From the NCBI GenBank assembly GCA_032622095.1, contig CP136068.1, positions 152,111,151 to 152,175,150 on the forward strand: a stretch of DNA of 64,000 bases. Direction: 5' to 3'. Below are positions 13,243 through 21,151 of the stretch, piece by piece. The DNA is from Siphonodentalium dalli. Lineage: Eukaryota > Mollusca > Scaphopoda > Gadilida > Siphonodentaliidae. The first letter of the stretch is position 1. The number at the start of each line of letters is the position of its first letter. The position numbers and the translations under genes were made by a program. The notes under the pieces were generated by a model. The model did no database searches. It saw only the letters and a program-made list of their open reading frames with translations, and was not told where the DNA came from.

Positions 13243-16200
13243 AATGGATTGAAGGGCCGGGAGTCTCAAGAAATAACTAGTCGTTGATAACAAAAACAAT
13301 TATCTTCCTGATAATAATACTGAATACGAGTCATGCGATGTGACAATGTTGTAAGATCACACATGTGCTGACCCTTTGATGTTTCGTTTTGACGTCGGCA
13401 GGCTGTTAAATGTAGCCTTCAAAGAGCCGACACACCGCGTTTGATGTTGTTCCGTCAATCTCGGATTCATTTTAATTGACGGAGACAGATTAACCCTCTT
13501 ATAGCCAGTTATAGCTGACCATCACAGTGATCATACACTATAATAGTGATGTTACGGTTAACCGACCACGGCAAATCCGTGACCGGTCACGGCCATAGTT
13601 GGTGGTTAACCGGTTAACCGCATAACCGTCCCAGCTCTAAAAGTTACTTATGTTTCTAATCACAAGATCACATTATATACAACATATTCCATTTTATATA
13701 AAAGTTACTTATGTTTCTAATCACAAGATCACATTATATACAACATATTCCATTTTATATAAAAGTTACTTATGTTTCTAATCACAATATCACATTATAT
13801 ACAACATATTGCATTTTATATAAAAGTTACTTATGTTTCTAATCACAAGATCACATTATATACAACATATTGCATTTTATATAAAAGTTACTTATGTTTC
13901 TAATCACAAGATCACATTATATACAACATATTGCATTTTATATAAAAGTTACTTATGTTTCTAATCACAAGATCACATTATATACAACATATTGCATTTT
14001 ATATACCATTCACAATACAATACAATAATTAATTTGTATAGCGCTCAATATTATGAGTACATACTCAACGGCGCTTTACATTACATCGAGCTCATTGCCT
14101 AATCAGCATAATACATGTACTTGCACATATATCTAGGAATTAAATGCTACATCAAAGAGATATGTTTTGAGGCCGGTCTTAAACTTATTTAAATCAGTGA
14201 ATATTTTCAAGTGAGGTGGAATGCTATTCCATAGATGTGGACCTGCAAATGAAAATGCCCTATAGCCAAACGTTTTCTGTTTGTTGAAAGGAATGTACAA
14301 AAGCATACTACTATCAGATCGTAATTCATATGTACAAACATTTCTGTCTTTGATCATATCCTGTATATACAATGGTGACATGTTATTACGAGATTTGAAT
14401 ACAAGCAAAATAATTTTGAACATGATTCGATACTCCACTGGCAGCCAGTGTAATTGCTTGAGAACTGAACATATGCCGAGGAGTGTATGATACAACTCGC
14501 GCCGCAGCATTTAGCACTTTTTGCAGGCGATCACACTGGTAATCCGGTAGTCCATGCAGTAAAGAATTACAGTAATCTAAGTGTGACGTGACAAAAGCAT
14601 GGACCACTGTCTTAGTTGAGTCTACATCGAGGTGTTGTCTAATTTGTCGGATTTTGTATTTCAAGAGAAAGCTTCAAAAATAAGCTGTGAAAATTTTTTG
14701 TCAAGATACCAACATGTTTTCTGTGCTTAATTTCGATATGGTCTGTACTATCAGTTTATTATTCTCAATGGAAGGGGTATATCTATATCTCTTATTTTTG
14801 AATTGTGATGCACGCTGGGATAAATAACGGGGGAAGTCTTGGGTTGAATCTGAGAATATCTGTCCCTTGGTAGACACTCCTAGGCAACAGCTGTTCCTTA
14901 TTCTGGTGGAACATATATATTTTTGGATTCTCTTCTAAATGGTATATAATATGGAATATGTTGTGTATAATGTGATCTGGGCATTCAAAAATTAATTGCC
15001 CATCAAGAAAGTTTATGGTATCCAACAGACATGTTAGTTTATTAAAAAATTTATTACCACATGTTTTCTGTTAACTTTTATAAAGCTATTTGTGCATGGT
15101 ATGTTTGCAGGGAATTTTTAATCAATGTTTTTTGCAGCTACTAACATGAATTGTATAAATTTTGAAAACTTTTAGCCCACAAGTTTGGTACATGTAAAAA
15201 CATGTACTAAGACTATTTGTTGGCCGCATATTTGCAGTAAAAGTTATATTTTAGAGTAGCAATGAAATCACATGATTCACATGTCTTCATATTAAAAAAA
15301 ATCTCTGAACATATCAATATTTATTTTCATATGACAGGCCTTTGTACTGGAAATCCCATCTCTGAAGCCCTCAGATCGAGGTAAATACAAGTGCACAGCA
15401 GCAAATGAAGCTGGTCAGGATAGCCGACTGATATCACTTAATGTGCGATGTAAGTATATATACTCCAAACTTTGTTGAACATGGCCAAACATACCAAGGG
15501 CCATATTAAAATTTATCACATGCATCCATGTTTTAACATGATGTATTATGATATGTCATTATTATAACATGATGTAACATGTTACATCATACTGTAAAAT
15601 TATATATCACCCAAACCAACATGTATAATGCATGTATAATGAACATGTTAAGTTTTTTTTAATAAAATTTAGGACATAAAACCATGTTTTTAAAATGTTT
15701 TATCATGTTATATCATGAATTTAGTATGATATGACATGATATTTCAGTTTTAAATATGATTTATCACCATGCAAAACAACATGTTGTATTTAAGTTTTTA
15801 TAAAAATTAGGACATAAAACCATGTTTTTAACAAGATTGATCAATTTATATCATGATTTTAGCATGATATGACATGATATATCAAGTTTTAAACATGATT
15901 AATCACCAAAAAAACATGTTGTATTTAATTTCTATAACATGTTGTGTTTAAGTTTTTATAAAAATTAGGACATAAAACCATGTTTTTTACAAGATTGATC
16001 ATTTTATATCATGATTTTAGCATGATATGACATGATATATCAAGTTTTAAACATGATTTATCACCATAAAACATATTGTATTTAATTTTTATAAAACAAT
16101 AGGACATAAAACCATGTTTTTAAAATGATTTATCACACATGATTTTAACGTGATATGACATGCTATATCATGTTTTAAACATGGTTTATCACACAAAACT

Positions 16201-19200
16201 GCATGTTAATTAAGCTGACTAGGTCACTGTCGCATGGTTTCATGAAAAAAGACACCCAGGATCTCCTAAACATGTAAAAAAAACACCAATGATCTGACAT
16301 ATTGTGCAAAAAGTCATCCAGCATCTCAAAGTCTCATCAATTTTTTTATTTTAAATTAGTCGCATGTTAATTGTTATTACAATAATTATTTGTTAGCTCA
16401 CCTTACTTTGTAAGTTTGAGCTATTGCCATGGGTTGGCATCCGTCGTCCGTGTGTGCGCGTGTGTCCGTCAACAATTTCCTTTGGCGCAGGCTACAGGTC
16501 GTACCTTTGGTCTGATCTTTATGAAATTTGTCATAAATGTTGACATTGACATGTAGATGGGAACGAGTCATTTTAGGATCATTTGGCCAAAAAACATGGC
16601 CGCCAGCAGCCATCTTGGATTTTACTCTTTGCGTGACTAAATCATTTGGCACAGGTTACAGGTCTTAGCTTTGGTCAGATCTTCATGAAATTTGTCATGG
16701 ATGTTAACAATGACATGTAGATGGGAACGAGTCGTTTTGGGGTCATTCGCCCAAAAAACATGGCCACCAGCAGCCATCTTGGATTTTACTCTTTACATGA
16801 CTAAATCATTTGGCACAGGGTTACAGGTTGTACCTTTGGTCAGATCATTTTGAGATTTGTCATGGCTGTTGACATTGACATGTAGATGGGAACTAGTCAT
16901 TTTTGGGTCAATCGGCAAAACAACATGGCCGCCAGTGGCCATCTTGGATTTCAAAATACAATCCATTAGCACGGTCTACAGGTCATACTGCTCGTGTGAT
17001 CATCATGAAATTTGTCATGGATGTTAATATTGACATGTAAATGGGAACGAGTCATTTTGGGGTCGATCGGCCAAAAAACATGTCCGCCAGCAGCCATCTT
17101 GGATTTTACTCTTTGAATGACTAAATCCTTTGACACAGGCTACCAGTCGTATTTTTAGTCGGATCATCATGAAATTTGTCATGGATGATAACAATGACAT
17201 GTAAATGGGAACGAGTCTTTTTGGGGTCATTCAGCAAAAAAACATGGCTGCCAGCGGCCATCTTGGATTTTACTCTTTGCATAACTAGGACTTTCAACTT
17301 TCCACATTCCTAATCACTCCATTGACTGTAACACATAAAATTATTCCCTTTGAGCTACAATGTCATTGACACTTTCATTTGTGATTTTAGAGTGAAATTT
17401 CAAGGGAATTTGAATGGGTATTCCACCCACATTGAGTTTAACTGTCAAAGACAAATGATACTTTGAGATCCTGGGTGTCTTTTTGCACTTTTGCGAGATC
17501 CTGGGTATCTTTTTGCATGTTTGAGATATCCTGGATGTCTTTTTGAATGATACCTTAATTGCGACAATGACCAATTCAGTATCAATTAACATGTTAAATT
17601 TTCATAAGGGTAAAAGACATATAACATTCCCAAAACAGTTTCAAAAGTATTGCGAAAATGGGGCTCTTAGAAGTGCATACATGCTACCCTCAGAGTCAAA
17701 TATGGCCTCTTCACAGTTATATTGATGGCTTATTAACCCTTTCTAAATTAAATGGATTCTTTCACCCAGTTATAACAGTGTTTATTGGAATGGTTTATCA
17801 TTCATTTGGAGGGGTGTCCAGGATAAATGAGCAGATTATAGAGACCTACTTATTCAATGTTTGTTGAACTTATAACTACTCGTCAATGAGTATTTAGTAT
17901 AGAAAGGGTTAACCTTGTTGACAAATATATAGATATATCTTGTGCGTGTATCAATTTCATTTTCATTTTGTGCTCTCCAGTTGCGCCAACATTGAGACCA
18001 GATTCACCTCGAGTCGCCCAGATGGTTGGATACCTGAAGGAGCTTGTGTGTTATATTGAGGCATTCCCAACCCCGGATGATGGTGCAATATCATGGATTC
18101 GAGACGGCACGTCTATAGTTCATGGAGGAAAGTAAGTGATATTCTAAAATTAAACATTTCTATCATCAATACTGTAAGGAGCTTGTGTGTTATCATGGCA
18201 GCCAATAGGTCATGCCATGAATCTCTACTCTGACTACGCCAGTAGAGATCATATTCCATCTGTTCAAAATCTGACAGGAACTCTATAACATTGAAAAAAT
18301 ATTGCAGGTGATATATTTTTTAGTCAATTCATGTTCCGTCATAATGTATTTCACAGTATGTGAAGGTCCTAGGTTGAGATTGCATGATTTTGGAGACTTT
18401 TGCAAGCCGATTTCAATCTGCGTGGCTTACAATCATGAGAGCTGTTATATTGACTTATTCTGATAACTCGCACAGATATCCTCAACATAAGTGATTCATC
18501 CTTTATGCAGTGAAAACATGAAAATAATGCAGTAATTGATGTTAGAAAGCAGTGTGTAAGCGTTGAATGTCGATGTTGACATCTTTATAATTGGTGGTCA
18601 TATTCATAATGGCGAATGGGTCAATGTGTTGTGATAAAAACAGTGTGAAATAGTGTGCCTGTCATTTGCAGAATGAGGTTCCCAGTGGGTGAATTTAGTG
18701 ATGCTACCCCGCATAGCGGGCTAGCATCACCAAATTCACCCTCTGGGAACCTCATTCTGCTGAGGTGTAAGCAGAATGAGGTCCCCAGAGGGTAATAAAT
18801 TCACCCTCTGGGGACCTCATTCTGCAAATGACAGACACACTATTTCAAGGCTTGCTTTCATCAGCATTAACCCTTCCATGACTGGAGAAAACCCTGTGCA
18901 AATGCATTCTCTTATATATGTGAGTCTCCCATAGGGAGCCTCGCATATAGAGAATACATTGGCCTAACAATATTTATCTTGATCTTGCAAGCCAATACAT
19001 TCTCTTATAAATGCGAGGATCCCTTTGGAAGACTCACATATATAAGAGAATGCACCGGCACAGGATCTTTAATGCTGCACCAGCGCAGCTCTCATCATGA
19101 AAGGGTTAAACTGGACATAAACGTTCTAAATTTCAATTTGCAATTTATACTCTATGTTCTATGTTTTTCATGAATTTATAATGGTATGTGAGTCTCCATG

Positions 19201-21151
19201 GGAGAGTCGCATATATAAGAGAATGCATTGGTACAGTGCTTTCGCAAAATTTCAGGAAGCTCCAGTCATGGAAGGGTTAAACAATAAAAATGGTTAAAGA
19301 ATCATCTCAGCATTGAGAAGGACACATACTTTTAGAATATCTGTATGAGAGGAAATCACACCTGGCAATTTTTATTTTCAGGTTTGAGATCAAACATCTC
19401 AGAGGTGCTTCAAACAGAAAGACAACCAAGTTAACAATAAAAAATGTGCAGCCCGATGACTATGGAACCTACACATGCCATGCCAAGAACTCAAAAGGCA
19501 GCGGGTCTGCAAAGATGGAGTTAATCTGTGAGTGTTTTAACCCTTTTTTAAAAGATTTTTTTGGGTTGAATTTTTTTGGGTATGCTTAAGCATGCTATAG
19601 CGAATTTAAAAACAAACTGGATAAAACCCTAGGGGCATGTTATAACTCAAAACTATCACCAAGTATTCATAGTAATAATTTTGATGCCCATGAAAAACGT
19701 AAGATTCCCTGGCACTAAACCTACAAAATAAGTCTGTTAAAGATAAGAAAAAATTATTAAAATTGTAAAAAGTAAATAACAAATGATGAAAAATTGTTAG
19801 GCCAATGCATTCTCTTATATATGCGAGGCGACCTATGTTCGACTCGCATATATAAGAGAATGCATTGGCACACGGTATATGGGTTGACACAAAAATCGGA
19901 CCTGGCACTCAAAGGGTTAATATAGAATACACCCAGTCATCGAGATAGTGAAAATTTTGTACTCTCAGCTACTATGGGTGTTTCATGGCTGATTTTATAT
20001 TATATCGATATCAAAGGGTCTCAATGCGTGACAGCACCTTGAAATTATTATGTGAATATTCACACAAACAGAAGATCTGGCTATGCTGTAGAATTTGGCA
20101 ACAAAAGACCTTGCCATGCATTTGAAATATACAACAAAAGGCTTGATGGAGTGGATGCTGCCAGGCTGATATTGTGATATGTGAATGGGTGTGGTTTATG
20201 TTTGTTCATTATTTATGATGGATTTAATTGTGACCCGCCATATCAAATCCAGTCGTAAGTCGGGATTTTTTTACCCTGTGCCAATGCATTCTCTTATATA
20301 TGCGAGTCGACCATAGGTCGCCTCGCATATATAAGAGAATGCATTGGCCTAACAATTTTTTATCATTTTTTAAAAATAAAGTCATCACATATGGTATAGG
20401 TGGTATAGTTTTCACCAATGCCCACAGGGCTCATTAGTCCAATGCATGCATGAGTCAATGACACCGAAATTGACTTTTAATAAAAAATAAAATGCCAATT
20501 TAATTATACCATTTACTTGCAGAATGGGGTCCCCAGAGTATGAATTTGGTGATGCTAAATTCACTAAATTCACCCACTGGGGACCTCATTCTGGAAATCT
20601 CAGGCACCCTATATTGAGGCCTGTGATTGATACCCCCTGCATTGTTAATATCGACAAACACTTTTCAGGAAGTCTCACTTTGTCTCTGTTGGTTTGCAAT
20701 GCACACTATGAATTGTTTGCGTTTAGTAGGAAGAATTTAAACAACATAATTTGCAGACAATGTAACTTTTTCGCCATTTAATGACTATTTGAACCAGGGT
20801 AAATGATGAATTTGGGGGGTGATTAGACTGCATTGCATACAATTTTCTGTAAAATGTGCAGGTCCTGAATTATCTTTAAATCTGAAATATTGACGTAATA
20901 GCAACTGAAAAAGTGTTTATCAATTCAAATACCGCAAATACCTCCCCTCTTATTGATGCACACTGTGTCAACTATCGCAACGTTATTTCCATTTCCTGGC
21001 TAACTCCCTGACTTCTATAATTTACCTTGCAGCGTCTGATCAACCAACAGAGGACAGAGCTGGCCAGATCCGGAGTGCTGCTTCCATCTTATCTTTCAGC
21101 GTCGTCACATGTATCATGCTCCTGTCGACATGCTTCTTACACCATTTATGA
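1600..21151 (+). CDS. Lachesin-like GPI-anchored three-Ig-domain cell-adhesion protein, complete, 8 exons
   Basis: Spliced CDS joined from 1600-1663, 3422-3567, 9218-9443, 11522-11682, 15338-15449, 17981-18131, 19382-19527 and 21033-21151. The sum is 1125 nt: 374 codons plus TGA, with phases agreeing at every junction. Residues 1-22 form a signal peptide (hydrophobic ATLLVCFIY). Three Ig domains follow with cysteine pairs C60/C126, C171/C218 and C260/C319, tryptophans W73, W183 and W275, and the D-x-G/A-x-Y-x-C signature in each. N-glycosylation sequons occur at N78 and N172. The last ~22 residues are hydrophobic after a small-residue stretch (SAAS), as in a GPI-anchor signal. Size and domain order match insect lachesin and the IgLON group, which act in homophilic adhesion at the outer surface of neurons and septate-junction epithelia. 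Assignment to lachesin rather than another small IgSF protein is inference. Confidence 0.85.
2890..3245. mobile_element. Decayed relative of the element at 41733-44388
   Basis: Shares GCTCAGAGTTATCAGATAT, GATGGATAGCTCTAAAATCA and the end ATCGGATTGAGTGCCTTTAA with the PMS1-intron element. The left end is not recognised. Confidence 0.5.
3422..3567 (+). CDS. Lachesin-like exon 2: first half of Ig domain 1
   Basis: The acceptor is a pyrimidine-rich tract ending atgcag|TT and the donor is CCG|gttagt, a weak but acceptable 5' splice site. It encodes residues 22-70, including the first Ig cysteine (C60 in HLMCVVTNKP). It ends in phase 0. Confidence 0.85.
4054..6303. repeat. 23/24-bp minisatellite, about 95 units
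   Basis: Unit GGTTCTGATAATGTTTCATTATT, with a common 24-bp variant (ATAAATG). Each unit holds the perfect inverted repeat ATAATG-TTT-CATTAT. Rare variants (TTGTTGG, TTTCTTTATTGC, GATTATG, AATGATTC) recur in the same order about 1.0 kb apart, showing an internal segmental duplication. It lies in intron 2 of the lachesin-like gene. Confidence 0.95.
6338..6909. mobile_element. TA-flanked palindromic element, family B, copy 1 (split by family A copy 2)
   Basis: Ends CAGTAATGCCCTAATTAATC and its reverse complement are flanked by TA (6336-6337, 6910-6911), as in the Tc1/mariner group. The arms read GAATTATGGGTAACTTTTC and so on, meeting near 6820. The left arm is interrupted at its own TTAA by the element at 6365-6760. 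Confidence 0.85.
6365..6760. mobile_element. TTAA-flanked family A element, copy 2, nested in family B
   Basis: TTAA 6365-6368 and 6757-6760, ends CCCTTTACCCAACA. It has two hairpins (6505-6580, 6661-6730). Uninterrupted family B copies read CTCCTTAACCACAG at this spot, so the empty site is known and the TTAA duplication is confirmed. Confidence 0.88.
7020..7230. repeat. Left part of a tandem field split by the hAT-like element
   Basis: GGATATCGCCCCCAC, long C runs (7080-7096, 7170-7184) and CAGCACCTACATGACAAAAA match the units at 8231-9110. Confidence 0.6.
7237..8222. mobile_element. hAT-like element with 8-bp duplication TTATTTTG
   Basis: Ends CACAGGGGCCTGTAA and its complement extend for about 70 bp of inverted repeat (with CGCTGCCCATATACGCCGC). 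TTATTTTG is at 7229-7236 and 8223-8230. The element interrupts a tandem-repeat field. Inside are a second inverted pair (GTTTGTTTCCGCTAAC / complement) and a small palindrome (GTGACTTCGTCCCA, 7708-7834). No transposase frame. Confidence 0.78.
8231..9110. repeat. Diverged tandem repeat, units of ~155-210 bp
   Basis: Five units each contain TAGTCATGAAATGGTGAG, AATTAACTTCTTC, GAGTTGTTTGAGTCAGG, CCAGAATATCTCCCCCAC and CACCTACATGACA. It ends about 110 bp before exon 3 of the lachesin-like gene. One unit (9000-9007) carries a TACATGTA insertion. Confidence 0.8.
9218..9443 (+). CDS. Lachesin-like exon 3: second half of Ig domain 1
   Basis: The acceptor is catttag|ATC and the donor ATAG|gtaaga. It encodes residues 71-145 with W73 (IQWIRYP) and the closing motif PSDQTMYACR (C126). 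The 22-nt exon end and its donor are duplicated about 690 bp downstream, beyond two TTAA elements (see findings). Confidence 0.9.
9475..9854. mobile_element. TTAA-flanked family A element, copy 3 (reverse orientation)
   Basis: TTAA 9475-9478 and 9851-9854 with CCCTTTACCCAACA ends; hairpins at 9495-9563 and 9645-9712. It starts 31 bp downstream of the exon 3 donor of the lachesin-like gene and shares its right TTAA with the next element. Confidence 0.87.
9851..10112. mobile_element. TTAA-flanked element, family F, copy 1
   Basis: TTAA 9851-9854 and 10109-10112, ends CCCTTTCATGATGG and GTCATGAAAGGG. It carries two variant hairpins (9900-9970, 9996-10069) in which the outer arm reads CCAGTGC/GCACTGG instead of CCAATGC/GCATTGG. 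Confidence 0.83.
10175..10275. mobile_element. Family C hairpin element
   Basis: GCAGAATGAGGTCCCCAGAC and complement meet around a GCTAGC..GCTAAC centre: a near-perfect ~95-nt hairpin with the core GTGAATTTAGTGATGCTA. Confidence 0.7.
10489..10587. mobile_element. Family C hairpin element
   Basis: GAATGAGGTCCCCAGAGGAT to its complement, same core (GAATTTGGTGATGCTAGC). It is followed by GCACCATAGTCTGAGGCC, also seen after the copy at 20600. Confidence 0.7.
10866..11335. repeat. CCGTC-type element with degenerate tandem cores
   Basis: Head inverted repeat TATCCCCTGCC..GGGGATA, then CCATCCGTCTGTCC, then two to three diverged ~150-bp units containing CTGAAACGAGTTTGCAAACT. The small frames inside are by-products of the repeat. 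Confidence 0.6.
11522..11682 (+). CDS. Lachesin-like exon 4: first half of Ig domain 2
   Basis: Acceptor cccacag|AG, donor CGG|gtgagt. It encodes residues 147-199, including ARLYCNATGIPFPQVKWTK with C171, W183 and a sequon at N172. This C-NATG-P-W layout is typical of lachesin Ig2. Confidence 0.9.
11766..11825. mobile_element. Left part of a TTAA-type family F element
   Basis: TTAACCCTTTCATAACTAGAG begins at 11766 and runs into a hairpin arm (TATATATGTGAGTCTCCCA). It is interrupted by the element at 11826-12287. Sequence resuming at 12288 (ATAAGGGAATACATTGGCC) is the partner arm. No right TTAA end was found. Confidence 0.5.
11826..12287. mobile_element. Inverted-repeat element, family G, inserted in a TTAA element
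   Basis: Ends GTGACCCGCCATATCAAATC and its near-perfect complement enclose two copies of the common hairpin (11876-11945, 12160-12236). The flanks share ATAT. A left half of the same family lies at 20230-20350. Confidence 0.7.
12547..12692. repeat. 61-bp satellite, left part
   Basis: Two to three units of AAAGTTACTTATGTTTCTAA / TCACAAGATCACATTATATA / CAACATATTCCATTTTATAT. Interrupted by the hAT-like element. Confidence 0.85.
12701..13639. mobile_element. hAT-like element with 8-bp duplication AAAGTTAC, inserted in a satellite
   Basis: Ends TAGAGCTGGGACGGTTATG and the exact complement. AAAGTTAC lies at 12693-12700 and 13640-13647. It interrupts a 61-bp tandem repeat whose units contain AAAGTTAC, so the empty site is known. 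It contains a ~29-nt G run (13214-13242) and GGTTAACCGGTTAACCG motifs. Non-autonomous. Confidence 0.88.
13640..14004. repeat. 61-bp satellite, right part
   Basis: Six near-identical units continue after the hAT-like element, ending where the retrotransposon tail begins (ATTCACAATACAATACAAT). Confidence 0.9.
14018..14690 (-). pseudogene. 3' fragment of an L2/CR1-like retrotransposon
   Basis: On the minus strand two frames overlap. The upstream one has HAFVTSHLDYCNSLLHGLP and a (K/R)LQKVLNAAARVV block; the downstream one has LHWLPVEYRIMFKIILLVFK and FAGPHLWNSIPPHLK. These are consecutive parts of an L2/CR1 reverse transcriptase C-terminus, separated by a frameshift near 14450. The 3' end (low coordinate) shows GCGCTATACAAAT followed by an ATTGT run, a common LINE/SINE tail. 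It belongs to a different family from the copy at 41826. Confidence 0.8.
15338..15449 (+). CDS. Lachesin-like exon 5: second half of Ig domain 2
   Basis: Acceptor atgacag|GCC, donor CGAT|gtaagt. It encodes residues 200-236 with the I-set closing motif SDRGKYKCTAANEAG (C218). It ends in phase 1. Confidence 0.9.
15490..16205. repeat. AT-rich tandem repeat of ~135-157 bp units
   Basis: AGGACATAAAACCATGTTTT recurs at 15671, 15810, 15967 and 16102 with ATCATGATTTTAGCATGATA between. Palindromic ATCATGAT motifs are frequent. Intron 5 of the lachesin-like gene. Confidence 0.75.
16390..17350. repeat. CCGTC-type element with ~150-270-bp tandem cores
   Basis: Head TTAGCTCACCTTACTTTGTA..TGAGCTA, then CATCCGTCGTCCGTG, then about five units with ATGAAATTTGTCATGG, GATGGGAACGAGTCATTTTG and GCCATCTTGGATTTTACTC. 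The same family is at 26845. A complementary GAGCTACA end lies near 17352. Confidence 0.7.
17733..17912. mobile_element. TTAA-flanked miniature element, family T
   Basis: TTAA 17733-17736 and 17909-17912, ends CCCTTTCTAAAT and TATAGAAAGGG. The interior (AAATGGATTCTTTCACCCAG, CATTTGGAGGGGTGTC, TTGAACTTAT) recurs in pieces near 11420, 24590, 41100, 45840 and 51820. It lacks the common hairpin. Confidence 0.7.
17981..18131 (+). CDS. Lachesin-like exon 6: first half of Ig domain 3
   Basis: Acceptor ctctccag|TT, donor GGAAA|gtaagt. It encodes FAPTLRP..., then LVCYIEAFPTP and ISWIRDG (C260, W275). The FAP opening after Ig2 is characteristic of lachesin and IgLON proteins. Confidence 0.9.
18640..18850. 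mobile_element. Double family C hairpin element
   Basis: Two family C hairpins back to back (18668-18765, 18771-18834) within outer arms GAAATAGTGTGCCTGTCATT and complement ending CTATTTCAAGGCTTG. The second hairpin is internally deleted. Confidence 0.72.
18867..19109. mobile_element. TTAA-flanked element, family F, copy 2
   Basis: TTAA 18867-18870 and 19106-19109 with ends CCCTTCCATGACTGG and CATCATGAAAGGG. Two diverged hairpins (18897-18960, 18992-19051) have a TCCCATAGGGA centre. Confidence 0.75.
19106..19280. mobile_element. Partial TTAA-type element abutting family F copy 2
   Basis: The right end CTCCAGTCATGGAAGGGTTAA (last TTAA 19277-19280) is the exact complement of the left end at 18867. 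Only one hairpin is kept (19187-19240), and degraded. Confidence 0.55.
19382..19527 (+). CDS. Lachesin-like exon 7: second half of Ig domain 3
   Basis: Acceptor tattttcag|G, donor ATCT|gtgagt. It encodes residues 288-335 with the closing motif DDYGTYTCHAKNSKG (C319). A TTAA element begins only 9 bp into the following intron. Confidence 0.9.
19537..19920. mobile_element. TTAA-flanked element, family E, copy 1
   Basis: TTAA 19537-19540 and 19917-19920; right end CCTGGCACTCAAAGGG. One hairpin at 19799-19868. The left end is shortened compared with other family E copies. It begins 9 bp after the exon 7 donor of the lachesin-like gene. Confidence 0.75.
20230..20350. mobile_element. Half element of family G
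   Basis: GTGACCCGCCATATCAAATC followed by a complete common hairpin (20279-20348), then the family G spacer. The right half is absent. Confidence 0.6.
20518..20598. mobile_element. Family C hairpin, shortened
   Basis: GCAGAATGGGGTCCCCAGAG to complement with the centre GATGCTAAATTCACTAAATT, smaller than other copies. Confidence 0.6.
21033..21151 (+). CDS. Lachesin-like exon 8: stalk, GPI-signal tail and stop
   Basis: Acceptor accttgcag|CG. It encodes 38 residues: a short polar stalk (SDQPTEDRAGQIR), small residues SAAS, then a hydrophobic stretch ending FLHHL and TGA at 21149-21151. No cytoplasmic tail follows, so a GPI anchor is more likely than a transmembrane anchor. Confidence 0.85.
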
